NCBI RefSeq assembly: GCF_028618525.1
Contig: NZ_JAQITC010000014.1
Span: 1 to 60,900, forward strand
From: Bartonella sp. AU55XJBT
Lineage (GTDB): Bacteria > Pseudomonadota > Alphaproteobacteria > Rhizobiales > Rhizobiaceae
Length of the DNA: 60,900 nt
Direction: 5' to 3'
Numbering within the stretch: position 1 is the stretch's first letter; each line of letters begins with the position of its first letter. The notes beneath the pieces were generated by a model, which saw only the letters and a list, made by a program, of their open reading frames with translations, had not been told where the DNA came from and did not search any database. The position numbers and the translations under genes are program-made. Positions 22,141 to 30,831 of this stretch are shown here, piece after piece.

Positions 22141-22830
22141 TTACATTGCCTCGTCATAATATTCATGACGGTAATAATCATCATCACTACCAAATCTTGG
22201 AATTGCCTCATCATGAATTTGATCATCTTCTGTTAAAGAGGCAGCACTATGGACACAAGAAGAACCTGATACATAAGAACCAGAAACCACGGCATCATCA
22301 ATAACATAAGAATGATCACAGATATAAGCACCATCGCTTATTTTTGCATTTCCTCCGACATGAGCATCATCACAAATAACAGACATATCAGAAATATGAG
22401 CATAACCACTTACATGGGCGTTATCATAAATTTTAACATTGCCTTCAATTATAACAGCATTTTCAACATGGGCATTGCCATAGACCTCACAATAATCATT
22501 TATTGCCATGCCTTGAAAAATAGCATTTCCATAAATTTTAGCATCGCCATAGACGTCTACAAAAAAGCCTTTAACTTTAGCATTGTCATAAACCCTTGCA
22601 TTTTCAAAAACACGCGCTTTGTCATAAACCCAGCAATTGCCTTTGTGAGATAAGTTGCTTTCCTTTTCAATAAAGCCGCCTAGATCGCCAGCTTTAACAT
22701 CTCCAAAATCTCTTAAAGCACGAATGCGATATAAGAAATGACCAGCTACGCAATCCATTTCGCTAGTAAATTCATATTTTTTAGATGTTTTTTTCTTATT
22801 AATGGGGGTGTTTTTTGAAATATTTGTCAT
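22141..22830 (-). CDS. hexapeptide-repeat protein, member 6 (first gene behind C4-like RNA C)
   Basis: 229 aa. A short polar N-terminal extension, the KYEFTSEMDCVAGHFLYRIRALRDFGDVKAGDLGGFIEKESNLSHKGNCWV domain, then hexapeptides (VFENAR, VYDNAK, IYGNAI, ISDGAY) and an acidic tail (DDDYYRHEYYDEAM). The start at 22830 lies 8 bases behind CATGTAGG, the segment complementary to the C4-like RNA. The extended N-terminus is shared with member 3, which also follows a C4-like RNA directly. Confidence 0.82.
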   Translation of the reverse strand: MTNISKNTPINKKKTSKKYEFTSEMDCVAGHFLYRIRALRDFGDVKAGDLGGFIEKESNLSHKGNCWVYDKARVFENARVYDNAKVKGFFVDVYGDAKIYGNAIFQGMAINDYCEVYGNAHVENAVIIEGNVKIYDNAHVSGYAHISDMSVICDDAHVGGNAKISDGAYICDHSYVIDDAVVSGSYVSGSSCVHSAASLTEDDQIHDEAIPRFGSDDDYYRHEYYDEAM

Positions 22831-22960
22831 ATTTAAAACCTACATGATTTAGAGTTTTGAATTGACAGCCTATAAAGGCGCCGGGCGCTCAAAACACGGC
22901 ATGTAGTCCGTTGTTACGCTTTTCTCATAAGAGTATTATATGGCGTAACTACACCCGACA
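22831..22960 (-). ncRNA. C4-like antisense RNA leader, copy C
   Basis: On minus: GTCGGGTGT opens the outer stem (closed by GCGCCCGGC). A GTTACGCC/GCGTAAC hairpin is followed by antisense CTACATG (+ 22900-22906) and GTTTTGA (22889-22895). The leader carries the complements TCAAAAC (22854-22860) and CATGTAG (22840-22846) just before the start of the gene at 22830. Third copy of the motif, with its own compensated segment pairs. Confidence 0.82.
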
Positions 22961-24046
22961 AAATCACCATATATGCTAATCATAGCATAAAAGATAGTCA
23001 GTTTTTATAATAGGATTAGGTTTATCGCAACCTTTTCGCTACATGTTTAGTGTTTTGATCACTTGATTATCTATATAACAAAATACGTATTTATTGTCAA
23101 ATAATTTATGCACTTTTTTGATATTTTTATGCTTTTTTAAATTTATTATGTGTATATATTTGTCATATGCTTATTAATTGATTCTTTTATATTTATGTGC
23201 TTTTAAAGCTATATTATGAGCTTTCTTAAACGATTGCATTATTTTTTGAATCTATAAATTTATAATATTTATAAACGCTCTAATCATGCGTATTTTTAGT
23301 TTTATGACGTATCTATTTTTTACTAAATGGTTTTTAAGATTTCTGTTAATTTCTTTTATAACACATTTGCAACTTAACAGCCTTTTATAGAGGCTGTCTT
23401 TATAACAAATGCTTTCATTTGCATTGTGATTATGAAAGCCTGCTGTTTTTATGCATTCTCTATAGCTGTTATCTTCTTTATAGCCACCGCATTATTTTTC
23501 ATTTTTATAAGAGAAAGGATAATTGCGATTTATAGTCTGTTATGAAAACATCTAAAGAGATATTGATAATTATAGAAATTAGCAAAATTCCTTTTAATAG
23601 ACTTTTGTCAGTTCTTTTTAGACCCTATAGTATTTTTTTTAAATGAGAGAAAATTAAAAACATTATATTTCAATATGTTAATATTTTAAATAAACAACCT
23701 ATATTAAACACAATACATAAATACAATCTTTAATATATATTTAAGAGGGTTTTGTAGGGATTTTGGGGGTTTTAAACACCGTCAAAACCTATAGCAAAAT
23801 GAATATACATAACTCTCTTTAAAAAGAGCTTTTAAAAAGGATAAAGCTATTATTTGAGATTGCGGCATAATCTCTTAAAGGCAATCCAAATAAGGGTGTT
23901 TAAAAGGCAAATGTTCTTTTTAGAATAACGCAATATAAACACTCCTTTTAAGATTGTATCTAATCAACTTAAGAAAAGAGCTATAGCTATATTCTATACC
24001 CCGTAATGAGATTAGCATACCCATTATGTGAGCATGCTTTATAAGC
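22961..24046. other. A/T-rich intergenic region
   Basis: No coding frame is supported. It holds the upstream region of C4-like RNA C (a block near 22970-23010 matching the one before copy B) and repeat R1 at 23607-23794. The rest is A/T-rich sequence without recognisable structure. Confidence 0.5.
23607..23794 (+). repeat. repeat R1, left flank of the restriction-modification gene
   Basis: 23661-23794 matches the reverse complement of 29317-29452 with few differences (shared blocks include ATAAACAACCTATATTAAAC and TTTAAGAGGGTTTTGT). 23607-23742 also matches the reverse complement of 29793-29940 (shared CCCTATAGTATTTTTTTT and AAAAACATTATATTTCAATA). It forms inverted repeats around the Type ISP gene. 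Confidence 0.75.
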
Positions 24047-27000
24047 TCATTCAGTTTCTCTAATTTCTAATTTTGGTAGGCTCTTAACAATTTTCATTGT
24101 CTCTAAACTTACAGTAATAACCCTTTGAAACAACTCTAATGGATAAGCAGGGTTTCCAACGGTCTCAACAGCATAGCGATTAGCATCATTAACAATGCCA
24201 CTCTTTTTATCTGTTTTTACGCATTGACGACCCATAACCCATTCAAGGGCGGGTCCACCATTTATGATATACTCATAAGCCTCAAGAGGGATATCAGTCA
24301 TGATGATATTGCTGTTGTAAATAACAGTCGATTTATCCTTTTCCTTACTATTCTTAACTTTTGCGAATTTCATTTCTGTAACGTAGTAAAACTTTTCTGG
24401 ATTAGAAATATCAGTCTGTTTTGGATTACCCTTTTTAAAGGTCACTGGATAAGGTTCCACATCTTCATAATTTACGTGCAAATGCCCCAGTTCACGCCCT
24501 GCTGTAACAAATTTCCAAAAATCATCAGCACTCTTTACACAAGGAATGCGAGGCAATTCTTTAGAAAGGTTATCAGCATAACGAGCGCGAAAATCTTCTG
24601 AATGTAAAATACCATAGACATAATAGAATAGATCATCTTTTGTTATGGTTTCATTAGGATAAGCTGCTTTAAAATGTGCTAGTCCTTCATCAGTAATGGC
24701 ATCACGCCATTGTAAATCAGTATTGTTGCTTTCTTCTGTAGAATTTGTAAATAAATGGGGTTGTTTCGCACTTTTACTTTTTGAAACCGTAGTATCTTCG
24801 TAAATATAGCGTGGAAAGCATTGACCTTTATCTACTACATCTAAATTAGGTAAACTTCTCGCCATAAGTACAGAAAAGCCTGATTGAGTTCCTGTACCTG
24901 TAACTTGTATTACCTTATTTTCAACCACTTTTCCCATAGGGAATATACGCGGCATTTGATAGACTCTTTCATTGAAAATACGGTTGTAGTATAGCCATTG
25001 CTGTATAAAAGGACGATAAAGGCTTTGAATAAGGCATCTATCTTCAAGTTTAAAGGTTTTCCCTTTTACTAGTTCTTGTTTAACATTATGGCTCCAACTT
25101 ATCTTCCTCTCATCTGTATTGACAAAATAATCTACAGCATTGGCACGTGTTTTACGGTCAGCATGTGGATAAACAGCATTAAAACGTTTCACTTCGCTAT
25201 TATAGAAAGCAATCATATTACTCATGTTCTTCGCTAAAACTTCACGACTGGAGTTATAAGCCCAAGCATCACGATTGGTTACAACTCCAAGGGAAAACGT
25301 TTCAAAGAGCTTTTTATCATTACCCTTTTTATCACCCAAGGTTAGAAAGTTGGAAAAACTGTTATCACGTTGATGTATCCAATCCCCATGCTTGTCTGGT
25401 GTAATCACTTGCCAGCTTGATTTATTTGTGATGCCCCCAACACTACCAAAATACTCGAGGGCTGTAAGTTTTTCTTTTGTCGTGAGATTATTACCGATAT
25501 CATGATAGTAAATTTTACAAGGTTGGTTATTGTCTGGATTACGCACAAAAAGAGTTATCGCTATTCCATTTTGACATCCGGAATCAAAAACATTTCCTCC
25601 TTCTTTTGAAAGTTCTTTTGACTTTATATTTTTCCGAATATCACCACGAAGATTAATAATATAAATAGACGAATATTCGTTCTGTAAGCATTTTCGCATA
25701 CCATCAGCAAATGCTTTATCTATCCATCCATTTCCAGAAATATAAGCTACAATACCACCTTGCAAATTTAAGCGATTACTTGCCCATCTAATCGCTCGAA
25801 TATAGCTATCATAGAGATTTCTTTTTAGGGTTGCTTGAGATTTAAATGCATACGTATTTTGGATACTTCTATCAAGTATTTCATATTCTACATTTGCATT
25901 ATTATCGTTTTCACTTCTTTGACCAGAAGAATAAGGGGGATTGCCAAAAATAACTTCGATATTCAGATTTTTTTGATGTTCTAAATATTCACTGTTTTCT
26001 TTAAATAGTTCTTGCAACAAATCTTTTCTTTCAAGCATTTGGAATGTATCAGTTAAACCAATATGCTTAAATGGGATATAATTCCCTTTCATAAGACTAT
26101 GATAGGTTGCTTCAATGTTAATCGCTGCTATGTAATAGGCCAGTAAAACAATCTCATTGGCATGGATATCATGACGGAACTTATATTCCATATCCTCTGG
26201 TTTGATGAGATTTGATTGTAAAAGCCTTGTGATAAAGGTACCAGTCCCTGTAAAAGGGTCAAGAATAGAAACACCACGTGATCCTAGGCTTTTTCCAAAT
26301 TCATTGCGTAAGACATCATCAACAGAGCGAATGATAAAATCTACAACCTCAACGGGGGTATAAACAATTCCAAGCCTATCGGTGGTTTTCTTAAAGGCTT
26401 TTGCAAAAAAACTTTCATAAAGCTTGATAATAAGATTCTGTTTTGCGTGAGTTTCGGTAATCCCTGCTGTACAGAACGTGACACTTTTGTAAAATTTATC
26501 AAGATCTTTGGTTTTTTCTTCAATATTCGTTTTATCCAGTTCTCTTAAGATCTTGTCCATGGCTTGCGAAATAGCATTGTTTTGCACAAATTCATTGCCC
26601 TCAAACAAGGCTTCAAACACGGGACGTGTCACAAGATGCTGTGCTAACATCTCAATGGCTTCTTCTTGCTTGATTGCACTGTTTACGTTGTTCTGTAATT
26701 CCTTATGAAAGGCATCAAAAGCATGAAAGGCTTCACTGGTTTCATCAGCAAGTAGATTTTGAAGATGCGTAATATGGTTTTGTGCAATCTCAGCAACATT
26801 GCCAGCCCATATACCCCAATAATCCGTGATTTTAAAACTATCCAGAAAAATCGCTTTGACAAAATCAAAAAATTCAGAACGGCGGAATAAGTCTCTTTGC
26901 TCGTTATACCCCGATTGAGATTTGCTTGCTGCTGTTCCAATAACATGTCCAGAACTTTCTGTTTTTGATTGTATCGTGACCTCATCAACTGTTGTGGTAA

Positions 27001-29023
27001 GTTCTTTTAATTCATTGTCACGCTTAATCTCTATAATCTCAATTGTATGACTGCTATCTTGTCCTAAAGACATCTGATTAATCGTCCGAGCAAGTCTCTC
27101 ATCATGAGAATGTAAAGCATGCAAAACTTGCCAAACAACACGGTACCTCTTATTGTTTCGTAAAGCTTTTTTGGCTTCTAGGTGTGAAGGAATGATAACC
27201 GGTAAAATGATATAGCCTGTCTTTTTTCCCTTGGCACGGCGCATCACACGCCCTACCGCCTGTATCACATCCACTTGGCTATTGCGTGGGTGTAAAAACA
27301 TGATGGCATCAAGAGCAGGAACATCAATCCCTTCTGAAAGACACCTCACATTGCTTAAGATCCGACAAACATTTTTACCCGCATCTTGTTTCAGCCAATC
27401 CAATTCTTCATTGCGTTTTTTGACACTTTGTTTTCCGTCAATATGTCTTACTTCACAGTTGAGAAAAGGAACGTTTTTAAGGAAATCATTGATATGAGAT
27501 TTGATAATTTTATTGAAGAGCTTTGTAACATATTTAGAAGTATTGATATCTTTGCAAAAAGCTAAAGCTTTACGCATAGGCTCTGTATCATCATCATCAA
27601 CAGCTGCTTCCTTATCTATTTTAGTCAGAGCTCTATAACAGCCAATAATTTTTGCCGCATCATCTAAATCAATTTCACGGTCTTCATTGGCAATAATCTC
27701 TTGTATGGCTGGTGTGATATAGGTTTCATTAATGCCTAAGACCACAATCTTGTAAGGGGTTAAAAGTTCATTATCGACAGCTTCTGCGAAGCTATAATGA
27801 TGGAGTTGTTTGCCATAAAGCATCTCATCATCCATAGACGCCAAAACGGCATTAATCTCATCAGCCCGTCTTTTGGCAGTCTCACTAAAGATACGAGGCG
27901 TTGCTGTCATGTACAGACGTTTTTTGCCTTGAATGATACTGTTATCATGAACTTTGACAAATTCAGATTCATTGTCGTCACTTCCCAATGATGTTCCAGT
28001 GGTTCTATGGGCTTCGTCACAAATGATCAGATCAAATTCGGGTAAACCATAGTCTTTTTGTGCATCTGAAATCACTTGAATGGAATGATAGGTTGAAAAG
28101 ATCACTGTCATTGCCTCTGTGAAGCTTTCACAAGCTTCTTTGGCAAGGGCTTTGGCATCCGTTGTAGCAGGCAGCACAAGATCTGATGTTTCCATCCCAA
28201 CAATATCATCTTGGTTTTTACGACGTTTACCTACTTTTGTATCCGAACACACGGCAAAGGAACGCAACGGGATTTGTGCATCGGCTGTCCATTCACGGAT
28301 TGTTTGTGAGACTAAAGCAAGAGAAGGCACCAGAAACAACACACGCTTGCCTTTCCCAGCAAGGGTTTCTGCTATCTTCAAACTGGTGAAAGTTTTACCC
28401 GTACCACATGCCATAATCAGCTTGCCACGGTTTGCTTCTTTTAACCCTTCACAAACTTTCTTGATGGCTTCTTCTTGATGGGGACGAGGATCTTTTGTTG
28501 ATTTAAGAACAATTTCTTTTTTCGTTGCAAATATTTGCCAGTCTATACGACTGTTTTCCATATGACGAAGGTCAATGCGATAAACGGGGATCGCTTGTCC
28601 TTTGATCATGGCATTGACATTGTCACTTAATTCCACTTCTGTGGTATCAACGAGAAGACGATATTTAAAGATGTCTTTTCCAGAGGCAGCGATAAAACTA
28701 TCAATATCCTTTTTACTGATCTGATGGTCTGCTTTATAAAACTTACATTGAATAGCCACATAGCCTTCTTGATGACGAAGCTTTGCCACCAGATCAATGC
28801 CGATATCATTTTTATTCCAACCTTCACGCTCTTTAGCCCATTCATAATAGCTCTCAACCGTTTCATATCGTCCAAAATGGAGAGGGTCATGCATAAGATA
28901 AGCCATGACAAGATTTTCAAACAATGTTCCCAATTCACGGGGTGATTTTGCTTGTTGACGATAATATTCTAAGAGAGAGCGTAAAGAGACATGTTCATGA
29001 TCAGAATGGTGAGGGCGAAGCAT
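24047..29023 (-). CDS. Type ISP single-chain restriction-modification enzyme
   Basis: About 1658 aa from ATG 29023 (GGAG about 10 bases upstream; a TTG seven codons earlier is possible). Domains in order: Mrr-like PD-(D/E)XK nuclease (about 35-140; GIDLV and AIQCKFYK); SF2 translocase (MACGTGKT about 206, CDEAH about 335, MTATPR, QAVGRVMRRA); helical linker; N6-adenine methyltransferase (DPFTGTGTF about 918, NPPY about 1024); C-terminal target-recognition region. This is the LlaGI/LlaBIII-type layout: it methylates one strand of its site and cleaves DNA when two translocating enzymes collide head-on. All motifs appear intact. It stands alone between inverted repeats, so it was probably acquired as a cassette. 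Confidence 0.93.
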   Translation of the reverse strand: MLRPHHSDHEHVSLRSLLEYYRQQAKSPRELGTLFENLVMAYLMHDPLHFGRYETVESYYEWAKEREGWNKNDIGIDLVAKLRHQEGYVAIQCKFYKADHQISKKDIDSFIAASGKDIFKYRLLVDTTEVELSDNVNAMIKGQAIPVYRIDLRHMENSRIDWQIFATKKEIVLKSTKDPRPHQEEAIKKVCEGLKEANRGKLIMACGTGKTFTSLKIAETLAGKGKRVLFLVPSLALVSQTIREWTADAQIPLRSFAVCSDTKVGKRRKNQDDIVGMETSDLVLPATTDAKALAKEACESFTEAMTVIFSTYHSIQVISDAQKDYGLPEFDLIICDEAHRTTGTSLGSDDNESEFVKVHDNSIIQGKKRLYMTATPRIFSETAKRRADEINAVLASMDDEMLYGKQLHHYSFAEAVDNELLTPYKIVVLGINETYITPAIQEIIANEDREIDLDDAAKIIGCYRALTKIDKEAAVDDDDTEPMRKALAFCKDINTSKYVTKLFNKIIKSHINDFLKNVPFLNCEVRHIDGKQSVKKRNEELDWLKQDAGKNVCRILSNVRCLSEGIDVPALDAIMFLHPRNSQVDVIQAVGRVMRRAKGKKTGYIILPVIIPSHLEAKKALRNNKRYRVVWQVLHALHSHDERLARTINQMSLGQDSSHTIEIIEIKRDNELKELTTTVDEVTIQSKTESSGHVIGTAASKSQSGYNEQRDLFRRSEFFDFVKAIFLDSFKITDYWGIWAGNVAEIAQNHITHLQNLLADETSEAFHAFDAFHKELQNNVNSAIKQEEAIEMLAQHLVTRPVFEALFEGNEFVQNNAISQAMDKILRELDKTNIEEKTKDLDKFYKSVTFCTAGITETHAKQNLIIKLYESFFAKAFKKTTDRLGIVYTPVEVVDFIIRSVDDVLRNEFGKSLGSRGVSILDPFTGTGTFITRLLQSNLIKPEDMEYKFRHDIHANEIVLLAYYIAAINIEATYHSLMKGNYIPFKHIGLTDTFQMLERKDLLQELFKENSEYLEHQKNLNIEVIFGNPPYSSGQRSENDNNANVEYEILDRSIQNTYAFKSQATLKRNLYDSYIRAIRWASNRLNLQGGIVAYISGNGWIDKAFADGMRKCLQNEYSSIYIINLRGDIRKNIKSKELSKEGGNVFDSGCQNGIAITLFVRNPDNNQPCKIYYHDIGNNLTTKEKLTALEYFGSVGGITNKSSWQVITPDKHGDWIHQRDNSFSNFLTLGDKKGNDKKLFETFSLGVVTNRDAWAYNSSREVLAKNMSNMIAFYNSEVKRFNAVYPHADRKTRANAVDYFVNTDERKISWSHNVKQELVKGKTFKLEDRCLIQSLYRPFIQQWLYYNRIFNERVYQMPRIFPMGKVVENKVIQVTGTGTQSGFSVLMARSLPNLDVVDKGQCFPRYIYEDTTVSKSKSAKQPHLFTNSTEESNNTDLQWRDAITDEGLAHFKAAYPNETITKDDLFYYVYGILHSEDFRARYADNLSKELPRIPCVKSADDFWKFVTAGRELGHLHVNYEDVEPYPVTFKKGNPKQTDISNPEKFYYVTEMKFAKVKNSKEKDKSTVIYNSNIIMTDIPLEAYEYIINGGPALEWVMGRQCVKTDKKSGIVNDANRYAVETVGNPAYPLELFQRVITVSLETMKIVKSLPKLEIRETE

Positions 29024-29316
29024 AAAGAATAAACTCCATAACAATATATTCTATTGATTAATTCTCTTCAAAAGAATCGAAATGAAGTTAATTAAATCCA
29101 TTTTGAATGAATAGTGTGAAAAATGCGGGAAATGCTAAAAAGCGGATAAATTTTTTTCAAAAGGTTTTTTGAAGGCTGTTTATCCACAGCCCATGAGAGA
29201 GATTAGATCAGCAAAATAGTGAAATTTGCTGTTTATTTTATGGAAAAAAGACAAATGCACCTATGTTCTTTAAAATATCAGAATGAGTATTTTGATAAGT
29301 TTTTACGAATTTTATT

Positions 29317-29452
29317 TATAGGTTTTGTCTGTTTTTAAAACCCCCAAAACACCGACAAAACCCTCTTAAATATATATTAAAAATTGTATTTATGTGTTGT
29401 GTTTAATATAGGTTGTTTATTTGAAAGATTAACTTATTGAAATATAATAACT
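29317..29452 (-). repeat. repeat R2, inverted copy of R1
   Basis: Reverse complement of 23661-23794 across about 135 bases. With R1 it brackets the Type ISP gene. Confidence 0.75.
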
Positions 29453-29792
29453 TTTATTTTTGACTAAAAATATATATAAAGGGAGGGGTAAAAAGACCCC
29501 CCAAAACCCCCATAACCCCCTAAACTCATAACCATAATAGTCTTAATAGGATTTCTTATCATTATAAACTGTCTTTTGAAAATTCACTTAATATGTTTTA
29601 AAATAACTTTTTACTCTTATTATTTTTTTAAGTACCAACCTTTAAATCTATAAATACGTCTTGATAGCATTTTTATGATTATAAACCGTTTCTTTTGAAG
29701 GCTTTAAAGGATCACATGCTTTTCATAAAGCACATTTTAATCACTCACTAAAATAATCATTTTGTCAGTTCAATTTACTGACAGATAACTGA

Positions 29793-29940
29793 CAAATATA
29801 TATTATTGATTGTATTTATTTGGTGTATCTTAATAATGGTTGTATCATTAAAATACTAACTTATTGAAATATAATGTTTTTAATTTTTTATCTCATTAAA
29901 AAAAATACTATAGGGGTTAGAGTTAACTGACTAAACTGAC
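29793..29940 (-). repeat. repeat R3, second inverted copy of R1
   Basis: Reverse complement related to 23607-23742. It shares the CCCTATAGTATTTTTTTT segment that R2 lacks, so R1 combines features of both right-hand copies. Confidence 0.65.
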
Positions 29941-30432
29941 AAGGCTGACAACTCTAGACAAAACTCTTCTTATAAGATCACTCAGATCATTTTTGGGGAG
30001 AAAAGTTCCTTGATGAGAATGGCATAAAAAGAGTTTTGCGTGGTTGTTTTAAGACTTCAAAAGAGGTTCTTTATTGTTTTCTATGATGGTTTTTGAGGAC
30101 AGGATGTGCTTGATCGCATGATGTCTCGTTTATATGCGTGTTGAGTGGTTTAGAGGAGCTGGAGAGTGAATTTATCTCTAATTATTGATAAATATATTGT
30201 AGCGTTAAACTGGGGATATTGATGTATTAAGCATTGACGGGCTAAACAGTTTTGTTTAGAGGTCTTTTTACATAAATGTGGGGGAGATATCTTCAGCAAT
30301 TAGAATAGAGCAGTTTTGGGTGTCACTTTTTGGGTCACAGAGGCATGTGCTTTTGTTAAAAGCGTTATAGGGCAGTGGCTGTTTTGAGTGGGCTTGTTAG
30401 AGGTTCCATGAAGTTCTTTTAAAGAATGCTTC

Positions 30433-30783
30433 ATGAAGTGTGCAAAGCGGGGGCAATCTGTATTGTTTTCTGTATTTTTACGCCAGAGTTCTCTTTTGAG
30501 AATTTTTCGTGCCATTTTTGTTTTCTTTGGCTTGTTTACAGGTGTAAGTGTTTATGCGCGCTCCTCAGCTATTTTTCATTCCCCAACCGATAATTTTTCT
30601 CGCCAACAATCTGAGAAGCAGCAATTAGAAAGAATTGAGAAATTACGGTCTTTAACGCTTGGCAAAGTTTCTCTCTCTTTTGAAGAAAAATCGGGACCAT
30701 TTTGGAGGGAGGGATACTGTTTTGCAATTCATCATATATTTTTTGGAGCACAGTTAAGCACAAGAAATCAGGAACATTTTTGA
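30433..30783 (+). pseudogene. fhaC/hecB-type TpsB transporter, 5' remnant
   Basis: 116 aa. It contains a signal-peptide-like segment (IFRAIFVFFGLFTGVSVYA) and a Gln/Glu/Arg-rich helix (RQQSEKQQLERIEKLR), as at the start of two-partner-secretion outer-membrane transporters, then what may be the beginning of POTRA1 before sequence sense is lost. A full TpsB protein is about 550-580 aa, so over three quarters is missing. Its place directly before fhaB supports the assignment. Secretion of FhaB would need a transporter encoded elsewhere. Confidence 0.55.
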
Positions 30784-30831
30784 TGACATTAACAATGGAA
30801 CTTTAAGCGTTTTTTATTGGGGAGTTAACGT

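Larger units (their letters stand above)
29024..30432. other. A/T-rich intergenic region with repeats R2 and R3
   Basis: No gene is supported. Contents: a GGCTGT/ACAGCC hairpin enclosing a perfect TTATCCACA (29180-29188), repeat R2 (29317-29452), repeat R3 (29793-29940) and a cluster of CTGACA/TGTCAG words around 29760-29950. The last 400 bases lead to the fhaC remnant. Confidence 0.5.

Noticed and set aside
30300..30763. Minus-strand frames in front of fhaB
   Set aside because: They are antisense to the fhaC-like remnant, which shows a signal peptide and the expected gene order.
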